The position numbers were made by a program, and so were the translations under genes. Below are positions 18,906 to 28,633 of a stretch of DNA of 64,000 nucleotides, in pieces (within the stretch, counting starts at the first letter, position 1; every line of letters begins with the position of its first letter). The DNA comes from Peribacillus frigoritolerans (GTDB lineage Bacteria > Bacillota > Bacilli > Bacillales > DSM-1321). The notes beneath the pieces are model-generated. The model saw nothing but the letters and a program-made list of their open reading frames with translations, made no database searches and was not told where the DNA came from. The stretch lies in contig JAUPFL010000002.1 of assembly GCA_030562215.1 (NCBI GenBank), positions 1,116,001 to 1,180,000 of the forward strand, given 5' to 3'.

Positions 18906-19599
18906 ATGAATAAAGAACATTTATATGCGTGGTTTAAGGAAGGAACGATAACGATTCCATCCTTTTTGTTGACTAACTATAGTACAATGGGACTGAATGA
19001 ACAAGAAATGGTCCTATTATTACAATTGCAAAGCTTCATCGATAAAGGTAACCATTTCCCTGCACCATCCCAACTTTCTGACCGAATGACATTGCAGGAA
19101 ACGGAATGTCTATTTTTGATCCAGCGCTTGGTCCAAAGGGGATTTGTGGAAATGGTGGTTGAGGGGAGCCAAGAAATCGGCCAGGAAAAATATTCGTTGT
19201 CTCCACTTTATGAAAAAATGATGGACTGTTTCTTGAAAACTTTGAAACAGTCAGAGTCTGCTGAAATCAAAAAGCGGGGAGAGCCTTTATACGATTTTTG
19301 AACAGGAGTTCGGCCGCCCTTTATCTCCATTTGAATGTGAGACATTGGCAATGTGGATGGAGGATGACCATCAACCTGAAATCATTAAGTCAGCTCTGAG
19401 GGAGTCTGTCATTTCCGGAAAATTGAATTTCCGATATATTGATCGAATTTTATTCGAGTGGAAAAAGAATGGAATTAAAACCTTGGAACAGGCAAGGGAG
19501 CAAGGACAAAAATTTAGAGTTCATCAAAAGAGGGACCGAAAGATGGAAACTGCACAACCATTGAAAGATGTGCCTTTCTATAATTGGCTCGAGCAGTAA
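18906..19599 (+). CDS. dnaD: DNA replication initiation protein DnaD (one frameshift)
   Basis: Primosome protein that helps load the replicative helicase at oriC and at restart sites; essential in B. subtilis. About 230 residues: an N-terminal winged-helix domain and the DnaD/DnaB_2 domain ending in FRYIDRILFEWKKNGIKTLEQA, with the conserved C-terminal tip VPFYNWLEQ. One extra G in the G-run near 19280 shifts the frame; LYTIFEQEFGRPLSPFECET resumes immediately. The ATG at 18906 follows the AGAGGTG site. Since the gene is essential the shift is almost certainly a sequencing error. Confidence 0.9.
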
Positions 19600-19621
19600 T
19601 GTAAATTGAAGGAGAACCAAT

Positions 19622-20257
19622 ATGTTGAATAAAGCTCAAATTCGATATTGTCTGGATACGATGGGTGAAATGTTTCCGGATGCCCATTGTGAGCTGAATC
19701 ACTCCAATCCATTTGAATTGGTGGTTGCTGTTGCCCTGTCAGCTCAGTGTACGGATGTATTAGTCAATAAAGTGACGAAGGATTTATTTCAGAAATATAA
19801 AACGCCTGAGGATTACATAAGCGTTCCGATAGAAGAGTTGGAAAATGACATTCGCTCAATCGGTTTGTTTCGTAACAAGGCTAAGAATATACAAAAGCTG
19901 TCGCGCATGCTGATCGAAGAATACGGTAAGGAAGTTCCGAGAGATCGTGATGAGCTTGTTAAATTGCCTGGCGTTGGCAGAAAGACGGCGAATGTGGTCG
20001 TTTCTGTTGCTTTTGATGTGCCAGCGATCGCTGTGGATACCCATGTAGAGCGTGTTTCCAAGCGCTTGGGTTTATGCCGTTGGAAGGATAGTGTCCTCGA
20101 TGTTGAGAAAACGTTGATGGCTAAGATACCAAAGGATGAATGGTCCGTTACGCATCACCGCCTGATATTCTTTGGACGCTATCATTGCAAGGCACAGTCA
20201 CCAAGATGTGAAACCTGCCCGCTTCTCGAATTATGCCGTGAAGGAAAAAAAGAATGA
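19622..20257 (+). CDS. nth: Endonuclease III
   Basis: 211-residue base-excision-repair DNA glycosylase/AP lyase acting on oxidised pyrimidines. The helix-hairpin-helix LPGVGRKTANVV carries the catalytic Lys and AVDTHVERV the catalytic Asp. The C-terminal 4Fe-4S cluster motif C-X6-C-X2-C-X5-C is seen in CKAQSPRCETCPLLELC. Intact, length as usual. It lies between dnaD and ypoC, as in B. subtilis. Confidence 0.95.
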   Translation: MLNKAQIRYCLDTMGEMFPDAHCELNHSNPFELVVAVALSAQCTDVLVNKVTKDLFQKYKTPEDYISVPIEELENDIRSIGLFRNKAKNIQKLSRMLIEEYGKEVPRDRDELVKLPGVGRKTANVVVSVAFDVPAIAVDTHVERVSKRLGLCRWKDSVLDVEKTLMAKIPKDEWSVTHHRLIFFGRYHCKAQSPRCETCPLLELCREGKKE

Positions 20258-20273
20258 AAAGGAAAGAAGCCAA

Positions 20274-20812
20274 TTGACACAGCCCATATCATTAAAAGTC
20301 CCTGAAGAATTGGATCATCATTTGTTTTTTCCTGAAAAGGAAACCATCTTGGAAAAAGAACGATATGCAGGTTGGAGTGAAACGATTCCATTCGAGGCTT
20401 TCCCGTATGAGTTACTTTATTATAATAATGTTGAGGCATATGCTCCTTGGACAAAGGGGGCAATGCATGTAAAGGAACTGCTGGAGAGATGGAAGGGAAT
20501 TGATTCGGAATGCAGTTTGCTATTTTCTGAGCGAAAAGCGGGACAGACTTTGGGACTCGTGAAGCAGGGGATCGGTTTATTTTTAACCGCAGTCTTCTGG
20601 ATGCATGGGAAGCCAGTGGTATTGAATGATTTCCGCTTCCACATACAATCCTTTAACAATATTCCGGTGAACATGGATGAAAGGCTTTCCTTCATCCTTG
20701 CAAGACCCGCTTTTTTCATTCTTATAGACAGCTTAGTGAGTTGTTCCGGGAATTTGAAAAACAATATGTGAAGTTCATGATCAAAAATAAGAACAGCCAA
20801 AAAAACGTCTAA
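20274..20812 (+). CDS. ypoC: YpoC family protein (one frameshift)
   Basis: About 179 residues, function unknown; positional match to ypoC in the dnaD-nth-ypoC cluster. The best start is a TTG at 20274 behind AAAGGAAAG. A missing T in the T-run near 20713 ends the frame early; the corrected frame continues HSYRQLSELFREFEKQY and stops at 20812. It contains a hydrophobic stretch LFLTAVFWMHGKPVVL that may be a buried helix rather than a membrane segment. The stop lies inside the terminator stem. Confidence 0.75.
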
Positions 20813-20835
20813 GCCAAAAGCTTAGACGTTTTTTT
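20803..20835. terminator. Terminator shared by ypoC and ponA
   Basis: AAACGTCTAAGC (20803-20814) pairs with GCTTAGACGTTT (20820-20831) with T-runs on both strands. It overlaps the ypoC stop and lies 20 bp beyond the ponA stop. Confidence 0.85.
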
Positions 20836-20855
20836 AAGTCAATCTTTATATATAT

Positions 20856-23642
20856 TTATTCCGTATCTTTGTTTGGATCTGGGTCCGGGTTAGGGTCGGG
20901 ATCAGGGGTCTCGACTGGTTTTTCCTCTTCTACCGTACCAGGGTCAGTGGTATCATCCCCGCCTTCGACGTCCTCATCACCCTTATTGCCATTTCCGTCA
21001 TCCGTGTTGTTGCCATTGCCATTGCCATTGCCATTACCATTGCCATTACCATTACCATTACCATTACCATTACCATTACCATTATTATCATTGTTGCCAT
21101 TGCCGTTATTGCCGTTATTGCCATTATTGTCGTTATTACCGTTTTCGGCATTGTTATTTTTGTCTTCATCTTGTTTATCTTCTTCGCCTTCAGGAGGGGT
21201 TTCTTGTTCCGTATCCTCACCTTCGGCCGGATCTTCAATTTCCACGTCCTCAGTATCCTCAGGGACTTCCGCTACAGCAGGTATTTTGACAGATGTACTT
21301 GCAGGATCACTTTGTTGGTTATCCACTAGAGCTACCACTGAGAAAGTATATTTACTTCCAGGTGTTGGATTAGGGATCGTTAAACTAGTATCCTTCGATT
21401 TTTTCAATACGCTCTGTGCTCCGCCGTCAACGGACATCTTAACCTCGAATTGGGTATTCCCATTACCTTTAGGATATGACCATGATAGATTGATTTCATT
21501 GCTTTCCTGGTTGTAAGAAGCGTTAATGCCAGGAGAGTCGATTTTTTCATATTCTGTCGTCACTTGTGTAGGCTCGTGACCTTTAACATAATATTCATAA
21601 GTGATTTTACTGCTTGGTGTATATTCATTGGCTTTAACAGCTGGATTCGAACCTTTGATGACTCCGACCTTCACAACACTGTCAGGTTGATCAAAGTCTT
21701 TCGTTTCTTTTGATTGGGCCATATGTTCCATTAAATTCTTAAAGATGTATTTAGGGATTCTTTGAGATGATTCACCCAGATATTCCATTTTCTCACCAGA
21801 TGCATTATCATAACCAGCCCAAACTGCGACTGTATAATTGGTTGTATAACCTGCCATCCAGCTGTCCTTTACACCGGAAGATGGGATGTTGTTCTTTGCA
21901 CGCTGTTCAGGCGTGAAATTGGTTGACCCGGTCTTACCGGCTACCGGGAGGCTAGGTATATTGGCTAACCTTCCTGTTCCATAAGCTTCTTTCATGACGC
22001 TTTTCAACATGTCCGTCACGATGAAAGCTGTCGAATCTTTCATGACCGGTTTTGATTCCGTCTTGTTTTTGATGGTTGTTTTATCACGTAAAACAATCTT
22101 TTTCACACTATGCGGTTCATTATAAATACCATTGTTTCCGAATGAACTGTATGCACCGGCAAGTTCAAGCGTAGAGACATCCTTACCGCCCCCCAATGCT
22201 GCCGATTCGGTAATTTCCTTGTCGAAAGGAATGCCAAGATCAGTGGCAAAATCACGTGCCCGGTCCAAGCCGACTGCTTGAAGCGTTTTTAAGGCAGGAA
22301 TATTTAATGACCGTGCCAGTGCTTCGCGAGTCGTTACAGTGCCATAATGTCGTCCGGAAGCATTTTTAAGCGGTGTTCCATTACTGTAAGTGTATTCCTC
22401 ATCCTTGATTTGGTGGTAGGTGGACCAATTTAAATATTCCACGGCAGGACCGTAATCCAGAATCGGCTTAATGGTAGAACCAGGTGATCGCTTGGCATCC
22501 GTTGCATAATTCCAGCCACGTTTAACCGTCGTGTTCCTTCCGCCGCCCACTGCTTTAATTTCACCGGTTTCTGTATCGAGTAATGTGACACCGGCTTGGA
22601 GATCTTCACTTGGATAATTGATGATTTCATCACTGTTCAACATGTTATAAACATATTCTTGGGCATCTTTATCAATGGTCGTTTGGATTTCCAAACCATC
22701 GGTAAATACGTTATAGTCACCCATATCTCCGACTTCCTCAATTACCAAATCGATGAATGCATCGTATGCGGTGGTATCGATTTGGCTCTTATCGATTTCT
22801 TGAAGTCCTTCTGTTATATCGATGCTTTGTGCATTTTTCATTTCCGTTTCAGTGATATATCCATGTTTATTCATTAAGTGCAGGACAATATCACGGCGTT
22901 CCTTCGCACGTTCAGGGTATTTATACGGGTCATACCTGCTCGGGCTTTGCGGTAATCCTACAAGCATGGCCGCTTCGTTCAATTTCAATTCGTTAAGATC
23001 TTTTCCATAATAAGTTTGCGATGCAGTTAAGATCCCGTTGGCACGGTTTGCAAAGAAAATCTTATTCACATACATTTCGAAAATTTCTTCTTTTGTATAT
23101 TTTCTTTCAAGCTGTATGGATAGCCACATTTCCTGGACTTTCCTTTTAATGGTCTTATCAGGCGTTAAATAAGAACGCTTGATGACCTGCTGGGTCAATG
23201 TACTTGCACCCTCTGAGCCGAATCCGTTTTTGAAGTTGGCTATGACGGCACTGCCCAGACGTAAGAAATCGACCCCGTGGTGCTCATAAAAGCGGGAATC
23301 TTCCGTTGCCAGGAAAGCTTCTTCGACAAGATCGGGTATGTCTTCATAATTTACATAATCCCGGTTTTCCTTTCCGATTTCAGCAAGCAATTTACCATTT
23401 TCATCGAGAATCTTGGATGTGACCGGATCTTTCAAAAGCTTTTCGTCAAGTTCTGGAGCGTCGCTTATAAAGTAAGCCATTGCTGCTCCTCCGGCAACCA
23501 GGCCAATTATTCCGATTGTAACAAGTATAAGGAAAATCCGCTTAAGCATATTGGTTGGCTTTTTAGGACCATTCTTCTGTCCCTTTTTTTGAGTCTGCCC
23601 CTGCTTTCGGCGTTCTTCTCTAGTATTATATTTTTCAGCCAT
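20856..23642 (-). CDS. ponA: Penicillin-binding protein 1A (class A)
   Basis: 928-residue bifunctional peptidoglycan synthase. A basic cytoplasmic tail and one membrane anchor (about 36-58) precede the glycosyltransferase domain (EDSRFYEHHGVD, then GASTLTQQ) and the transpeptidase domain with the active-site Ser in SPGSTIKP, the RSLN triad and AGKTGST. A fibronectin type III-like module (about 715-800) follows, then an acidic, Asn/Gly-rich tail with a long run of alternating Gly and Asn. Intact. Second gene of the recU-ponA operon, 25 bp after recU. The tail is encoded by a hexanucleotide repeat and probably varies in length between strains. Confidence 0.95.
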   Translation of the reverse strand: MAEKYNTREERRKQGQTQKKGQKNGPKKPTNMLKRIFLILVTIGIIGLVAGGAAMAYFISDAPELDEKLLKDPVTSKILDENGKLLAEIGKENRDYVNYEDIPDLVEEAFLATEDSRFYEHHGVDFLRLGSAVIANFKNGFGSEGASTLTQQVIKRSYLTPDKTIKRKVQEMWLSIQLERKYTKEEIFEMYVNKIFFANRANGILTASQTYYGKDLNELKLNEAAMLVGLPQSPSRYDPYKYPERAKERRDIVLHLMNKHGYITETEMKNAQSIDITEGLQEIDKSQIDTTAYDAFIDLVIEEVGDMGDYNVFTDGLEIQTTIDKDAQEYVYNMLNSDEIINYPSEDLQAGVTLLDTETGEIKAVGGGRNTTVKRGWNYATDAKRSPGSTIKPILDYGPAVEYLNWSTYHQIKDEEYTYSNGTPLKNASGRHYGTVTTREALARSLNIPALKTLQAVGLDRARDFATDLGIPFDKEITESAALGGGKDVSTLELAGAYSSFGNNGIYNEPHSVKKIVLRDKTTIKNKTESKPVMKDSTAFIVTDMLKSVMKEAYGTGRLANIPSLPVAGKTGSTNFTPEQRAKNNIPSSGVKDSWMAGYTTNYTVAVWAGYDNASGEKMEYLGESSQRIPKYIFKNLMEHMAQSKETKDFDQPDSVVKVGVIKGSNPAVKANEYTPSSKITYEYYVKGHEPTQVTTEYEKIDSPGINASYNQESNEINLSWSYPKGNGNTQFEVKMSVDGGAQSVLKKSKDTSLTIPNPTPGSKYTFSVVALVDNQQSDPASTSVKIPAVAEVPEDTEDVEIEDPAEGEDTEQETPPEGEEDKQDEDKNNNAENGNNDNNGNNGNNGNGNNDNNGNGNGNGNGNGNGNGNGNGNGNGNNTDDGNGNKGDEDVEGGDDTTDPGTVEEEKPVETPDPDPNPDPDPNKDTE
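21012..21085. repeat. Hexanucleotide microsatellite in ponA
   Basis: About twelve tandem CCATTG/CCATTA units (plus strand) encode the Gly-Asn repeats of the PBP1A tail. Because the unit is 6 bp, slippage keeps the reading frame. Confidence 0.9.
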
Positions 23643-23667
23643 TACAGCTAACCTGCCTTTCTAAAAA

Positions 23668-24279
23668 CTAAAAATTTTCTGAGATGAGCGAATCTACTAC
23701 TTTAATATAGTCAATTCTCGGTTGAAAGCCAAGAGTAATCTTTCGTGAACTGTTTTCAACCTCTTGAAGAGTTATAGATTTGCGTCCGCCTTCTTTCATT
23801 CTCTTCCAATAAAAACTCAGTTGTTCGGAACTCATTAGATATATATCATCCATTGCGGAAAACCGGATGATGACAAACGCAATTCCGTCATGCTGAACGA
23901 TATGCTTCATATGTTCAATTTGATGGTCATGAAAATTCTTCAGCGGGAACGAACTGCTGTTTTTCGTTTCCTTTGCCTCAAAATCAATGTACTTTCCTTT
24001 ATAAACACCATTATAATCGGTGGTCGATGCTTGTTTGAAATAAGCTTCTTTAATGACAGCAGCACTTCTTTTCGGATAGTGGACATCGACAATTTGAATG
24101 GGTGTCGGTTTTTTATGGATGACGGCAATGCCGTGTGCTAAATAATACTGATTGGTTTCGTTCAAATCGTCTTCCAATGTTTTTCCCCGGTTGCTGTAAC
24201 TGATTTTTTTTAGTGGACTTTTCTTTTCTTCCATAGCCTGCGGTACAAATCTTCGTCCGTTGGGATAATGAAATGCCAC
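23668..24279 (-). CDS. recU: Holliday junction resolvase RecU
   Basis: 203-residue nuclease that resolves Holliday junctions in recombination and segregation. Visible are [38 protein letters not shown] and the catalytic acidic pattern [21 protein letters not shown]. The best start is a GTG at 24279 directly behind AAAGGAGGGG; an ATG 21 bp upstream would overlap that site. It is cotranscribed with ponA, as in other Bacillaceae. Confidence 0.95.
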   Translation of the reverse strand: MAFHYPNGRRFVPQAMEEKKSPLKKISYSNRGKTLEDDLNETNQYYLAHGIAVIHKKPTPIQIVDVHYPKRSAAVIKEAYFKQASTTDYNGVYKGKYIDFEAKETKNSSSFPLKNFHDHQIEHMKHIVQHDGIAFVIIRFSAMDDIYLMSSEQLSFYWKRMKEGGRKSITLQEVENSSRKITLGFQPRIDYIKVVDSLISENF

Positions 24280-24412
24280 TTTTACCCCTCCTTTTTTCAC
24301 TTATCTATATTAGCAAAAAAGAATCCAAAATGTGAATAAAAAGAATTGTTTCTTAGAACGATAGGATTTATGTACAACTATATGTCACAATTCATCGCTA
24401 TAGAAAGGCTAG

Positions 24413-25359
24413 ATGCGAATGTTAAAGACGGAAAAGCAATTGCTCCAATCCATAAAAGCCCAAACTGCAAAAGGGAATAGGGATAATATATCAAGAACAA
24501 AAGCATATGAACAATTTTTCAGACTCCATCCAGAAATACAATGGTCTTTTTTAGCTGGGATGGTTTCCAGGAATGCAGGCTGGAATATGTGTGATCTTGA
24601 AGGGATTTGGTTTTCCGATTTACTTGGCCTTAAATACAGGCATCACTTATTCCTAACGTATGAAGAAGCCAACTGGAGAATATTCCAAGATGCGTATCCG
24701 CAATTGCTTCTCTATCATTATTCGACGAAGTATGGGCGTCCATTGTTTCACTTATGTCATCATTTTTTTATTACCAAATTCATGAAGAACGAATGGTATT
24801 CCTTTTGGAAACATGGAAATCGTGAAAAATTAGTCACTGCGCTTATCATAAATGAACAAAACATCATTGAAGAACCGGTTATTAAAAAAGCAATCATTCG
24901 TTTTTCATTCTCTATTATTTTTCCTGCAGGACTGGATGCATTTTAGCACCGTTTTATTTCCTACTTGCAATGGAGAACTGTATGGCTCGTCCGTTTCGCA
25001 TTTTAGGAATATCGATAAAAGGATTGAATTGGGGAAAAGATTGGCTGGGCTTTTATTTTCTGAAGATTTATTTCCGCTATTTTATGAATTTTCCTGCAGG
25101 ACTGAACCAACGGGTGCCAGATATGATTATGAACAATATCGAAAAAGCCTAGGTACCATGAAACCCCGATGCTGAGGGGAGTATATCCATTGATTCATCA
25201 TCAAGCAGGGGAAACAGAGCAATGGGATATGAAAAAAAGGTTAAAAAGAAATGGTTCATTGAACCCAAATGGGAAGAAGACCCGCATTTGACCGAATGGT
25301 ATGATCATAAACAAAAGCAGCTGCATACGGCAGCAATAATCAAAAAATGGATTTTATAA
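24413..25359 (+). CDS. yppC: DUF2515 family protein YppC (three frameshifts)
   Basis: About 315 residues after correction; function unknown. Characteristic parts are HPEIQWSFLAGMVSRNAGWN, FQDAYPQLLLYHYS, LQDWMHFSTVLFPT and RIELGKRLAGLLFSEDLFP. Indels: an extra T near 24920, a missing C near 25165 (KPPMLRGVYPLIHH expected) and a missing A near 25235 (DMKKKVKKKWFIEP expected). Divergent from recU, as in B. subtilis, where yppC opens the yppC-yppG cluster. No signal peptide. Confidence 0.8.
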
Positions 25360-25363
25360 TAGG

Positions 25364-25398
25364 AAACAGGGAAGGCGTCGATGAAGCCTTCCCTGTTT
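25364..25398. terminator. Bidirectional terminator between yppC and the SspM-like gene
   Basis: AAACAGGGAAGGC (25364-25376) is the exact complement of GCCTTCCCTGTTT (25386-25398), with a 9-nt loop, between two convergent genes. Confidence 0.8.
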
Positions 25399-25410
25399 AT
25401 CGTTCAGCAT

Positions 25411-25530
25411 TTATGTCTTACGTAGAGGGCGGTTTTCTCCACTAAGTTTCGGGTTTCCCATTCCTGCCTTTTTAGTGGGCGGCTTTTGTCGTTTTTCGTT
25501 TTTTTGCTGTCTGCTTTCATTCGACTGCAT
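25411..25530 (-). CDS. sspM: SspM-like minor small acid-soluble spore protein
   Basis: 39-residue, Lys/Arg/Gln-rich peptide starting MQSNESRQQKNEKRQKPP and ending KLSGENRPLRKT. The end resembles the KLGGPNRP tail of B. subtilis SspM. The ATG at 25530 has a perfect CAGGAGGTG ribosome-binding site, so the ORF is clearly translated. SspM-type proteins are made in the forespore under sigma-G and are minor spore-core components. The name rests on the tail similarity and composition. Confidence 0.65.
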   Translation of the reverse strand: MQSNESRQQKNEKRQKPPTKKAGMGNPKLSGENRPLRKT

Positions 25531-25712
25531 AAAATCACCTCCTGTCTGTATTCTTGTTTAAAACTTCATTCTTCATTCTGCCATTGTTGTCGAAGGGCAT
25601 AATAAATTAAGTGAATTACACTTTCTTTGCCGATTCGCTTCTAGTTTTGTCAGTCATGAAGGGCTTTCAGATAAAAAAAGAATAGTACAGGTAAAGAATG
25701 GGAGGGATCAGC

Positions 25713-25988
25713 ATGGTCAATAAAAGTGTCGCAACAGAAGAGATATTAAGGATGATAGCTGAGATCAGTACCAGCCTGGATCGTTTGGAAATTTCATATG
25801 GGGAAACTGTAAATACAGTGCGGTGTAAACTATGGGCGGAGCAATATACATTAGTTAATGAAGCCCAGGAAGCCATTGAGAAAGCCGAGGATTATTGGGT
25901 GAATGCTGAAGGTGTGAACCATTCCTTTTCCATTATTCCGGAAAAAACAATTATAAAACACAAGGTTTTCACTGAATTGCACGTATAA
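25713..25988 (+). CDS. Small hypothetical protein at the yppD position
   Basis: 91-residue soluble protein with a predicted helical first half (EEILRMIAEISTSLDRLEIS) and EAQEAIEKAEDYW. The ATG at 25713 follows GGGAGG; an upstream in-frame ATG overlaps that site. I cannot assign a family; it sits between yppC and yppE, the place of yppD in B. subtilis, but similarity to YppD is not established. Confidence 0.6.
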   Translation: MVNKSVATEEILRMIAEISTSLDRLEISYGETVNTVRCKLWAEQYTLVNEAQEAIEKAEDYWVNAEGVNHSFSIIPEKTIIKHKVFTELHV

Positions 25989-26057
25989 TCCGCAGGAATA
26001 TCATTTTATAAAGAACTGGATTATACTAAGGGAAACAAATGTACGGAGGAATATATT

Positions 26058-26426
26058 GTGCAAAAAGAAAAACTGCAGCTATTAACAGAACAATTAATTA
26101 AATATACGGACCAAGCGGATGATATTTATGAAGGTGTACGGAAGGAAGGAAAGGAAATGGATTTCTTTTCGGAAGTAAAGCCGTTTGCAGATCAGGTCAG
26201 GGCCGTATGCATCGAATGGGAAACCGGAATGAAGGAGTGGATGAAAGAAACCGAATTTAGGCATCTTTTCCCCGAGCAAATCGAACAAACCGCCCATAAC
26301 CTTTCCGATGTGGCCGTTCAGGCATTTTTTCCTAAAACAAGTTATAAGCGATTTAAAAGCCATGTCCAGTCGATTGAATTCATCCTTAATAATGTAAAAA
26401 CGGAAATCGATCGGATTTTATCATAA
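26058..26426 (+). CDS. yppE: YppE family protein (DUF1798)
   Basis: 122-residue helical-bundle protein. The pattern DFFSEVKPFADQV, EWETGMKEWM and RFKSHVQSIEFILNNVK matches DUF1798/YppE, whose structure is a four-helix bundle and whose function is unknown. The start is a GTG at 26058 behind GGAGGAA. Intact. Confidence 0.8.
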   Translation: MQKEKLQLLTEQLIKYTDQADDIYEGVRKEGKEMDFFSEVKPFADQVRAVCIEWETGMKEWMKETEFRHLFPEQIEQTAHNLSDVAVQAFFPKTSYKRFKSHVQSIEFILNNVKTEIDRILS

Positions 26427-26503
26427 AAACACCTACACTTTATTATCTCTTTTTTCATATATTATCAGAACCATGTAATGAAAAAAGAGGAGGGCTCATT
26501 GAC

Positions 26504-27096
26504 ATGATGAGATCCGGTTATAACCAAATCTCCCCAAATCAAGGACAGTTTCCTCAATCAATGCCGGAAAATTGGGGAGGATACCAACAGCCTATGCCGT
26601 ATCCTCCGCCAAATAATCATAATCTTGAACAACCATTTATGTATCCATATCATCACCAGGATACAGGGGCTATATGACGCCATATCATGATCCTTATCAG
26701 CAGGCGGCCTATCACCCATTCCAACCAGTCCAGCAGCAAGCGATGCCTGTGGGAGCTTATCCGGGCAACAGTGTAATGCAGCCAATGACACAAATGCAGC
26801 CAATCCAGTCCAATCTTCCACCGCAAGCTTTTAGTCCGTTCGCTAATCCGTTACAGCCAGCTAAAAGGCCTCCGCAAAGTCAGCAGCAGGCTCATAATCC
26901 ATATCCTAAGCAGCAATTCATGCAAAAACCCCAGCCATCGGGTTTTAAATCGGTCATGAATCAATTCAAAACACAAGATGGCTCCATGGATATAACGAAG
27001 ATGATGAACACAGCTGGACAAATGATGAATACAGTTTCTCAAGTATCTTCAATGGTCAAAGGAGTAGGGGCTTCTTTAAAGCATAGATGGTTGTGA
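26504..27096 (+). CDS. yppG: YppG-like protein, spore coat type (one frameshift)
   Basis: About 197 residues: a long Gln/Pro/Tyr-rich N-terminal part (low complexity, like coat proteins) and a conserved C-terminal block KTQDGSMDITKMMNTAGQMM followed by VSSMVKGVGASLK, characteristic of the YppG family. A missing G near 26668 splits it. The ATG at 26504 follows GAGGAGGG. A coat or spore-surface role is inferred from composition only. Confidence 0.8.
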
Positions 27097-27103
27097 ATAA
27101 AGG

Positions 27104-27149
27104 AAAAGCAGACTTACAAGTGACCAGCCACTTTTTTAAGTCTGCTTTT
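27104..27149. terminator. Terminator between yppG and the Hsp20 gene
   Basis: AAAAGCAGACTTA (27104-27116) pairs with TAAGTCTGCTTTT (27137-27149), between convergent genes. Confidence 0.75.
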
Positions 27150-27157
27150 ATTCATGC

Positions 27158-27609
27158 CTAATGGATTTCAATCCGATTCCCTCTGATTTTGGGTAGGTGA
27201 AGCGTGAGGATGCCATCGCGATGTCGAGCGGTCACTTTTGCTTCATCAATCGGTTTTGGAAAAGAAATGGTTCTTGAAAAAGTACCGGCTGAAACTTCCT
27301 TTTGGAACAATCCTTGATTTTTATGGTTTCTATCTACATGGTTTGCAGATATGGTTACTGCATGGGCCAGTACATCAATTGATATTTGGCTGCGTGCAAT
27401 TCCGGGCAAGGTGGCAGTAAGGATATATTCTGAATGCGTTTCGTGAATATCAACCGGAAAGCTGCGTTCTTTCGCCGAACCGAAGAAATCGTCAAGGGAT
27501 TTCAGCATGCCTTTGGGGGCCTTTCGGAAAACAGCCGATCCATTTTGTTTATGAAATGGGAAAAGGGTTCTATTCGATTCCGATTATTATTTTTTTCAGA
27601 AGAGGTCAT
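27158..27609 (-). CDS. Hsp20/alpha-crystallin small heat-shock protein (one frameshift)
   Basis: About 150 residues; ATP-independent holdase-type chaperone. The alpha-crystallin domain covers about 55-148: FPVDIHETHSEYILTATLPG, then FSRTISFPKPIDEAKVTARH and the hallmark DGILTLHLPK. A missing C (minus strand) near 27515-27520 separates it from its N-terminus, which starts MTSSEKNNNRNRIEPFSHF at the ATG at 27609 behind AAAGGAG. The C-terminal IXI-type ending RIEIH fits oligomerising sHsps. It could be a spore-coat relative (CotM type). Confidence 0.8.
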
Positions 27610-27750
27610 CACGGTGCTCCTTTCTAAAAAATTCCTTTGCCTATAAGCTATGTGAGGAATGAAGAAATGTGAATCCACTGTTGGGTTTCAGATACAGGTG
27701 CATAGGGAATAACGTTACTGAATGATTAATAAAGGAAATGAGGGTTTAAT

Positions 27751-28511
27751 ATGACAGATAGCAAACTTTCCTACATAGATACCGGGAAAGGTAATGAAAC
27801 ATTGTTGTTTATCCATGGATTTTGCGGAAGCCATGAATATTGGAGTGACATCATTGGTGGATTAAAGGAAGAATACAGGGTTATTGCCGTTGATTTACGG
27901 GGACATGGTGCAAGTGAGGAAATAGGGGCATCTTTCTCGATTGAAGATATGGCTGCTGATATTGCGTCATTTTTGGAAGAACTGGAAATCGGACAGGTAT
28001 ATATGTTTGGACATTCGCTTGGGGGATATATCACCTTGGCATTCGCAGAAAGGTTTCCTGGGAAATTGTCTGGTTTTTCATTGGTACATTCCACCGCTTT
28101 CCCAGACGATGAGTCTGGAAAGGCAGGGCGCTTAAAATCTGTCGAGAAAATCGAAAGTGAGGGAATCCCTGCTTTCATTGACGGACTTATACCAAAGCTT
28201 TTTGCTAATTCAGATGATCCCAATATTGAGCATACAAAGGAAATTGGATATAAAACAAGTGAAATTGGTGCGATAGGATCTTTACATGCCATGAGGAACA
28301 GAATAGACAGAAATCATGTTCTCAAAGATACGAAGTTGCCTGTCCTTTTGGTAGCAGGTGAACAGGATAAGGTGATTCCCGTTGAAAAACTTTTTCTGTA
28401 AAAGGAAGCCATATCAATGAAGTTATACTTAAGGGCAGTGGCCATATGGGAATGTTGGAAGCTCCAGGAAGACTAATCGAAGAAATCATTCGCTTTGTCG
28501 AGAAGAATTAA
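27751..28511 (+). CDS. Alpha/beta hydrolase (one frameshift)
   Basis: About 253 residues. The fold is clear: oxyanion HG motif FIHGFCGSHEYW, VIAVDLRGHGASE, nucleophile elbow FGHSLGGY with Ser at about 93, the acid in LLVAGEQDKVIP and the catalytic His in KGSGHMGMLEAPGRL. A missing T near 28395 hides the last 40 residues, including that His. The substrate is unknown; relatives include esterases and haloperoxidase-like hydrolases. Confidence 0.85.
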
Positions 28512-28526
28512 TGAAAAAATGACCGG

Positions 28527-28565
28527 GCTGGAAACGAGATCTTGACGTTTCCAGCTTTTTTTTTT
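28527..28565 (+). terminator. Terminator after the hydrolase
   Basis: GCTGGAAACG (28527-28536) pairs with CGTTTCCAGC (28546-28555), followed by about ten T. Confidence 0.85.
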
Positions 28566-28633
28566 TGAATAGGAAATAGTTTCCCTTTTGCATAGAACGT
28601 TCATTCGGTAGAATAGGAGTATGAGGTGGTTAA

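Noticed and set aside
20930..21238. 102-codon Met-rich minus-strand ORF within ponA
   Set aside because: Another frame of the same microsatellite (ATGGTA/ATGGCA units); low complexity, inside a certain gene.
20869..21516. 215-codon plus-strand ORF opposite the ponA 3' end
   Set aside because: A shadow of the ponA repeat region, almost only Ser, Leu, Pro and Gly from the hexanucleotide repeat.
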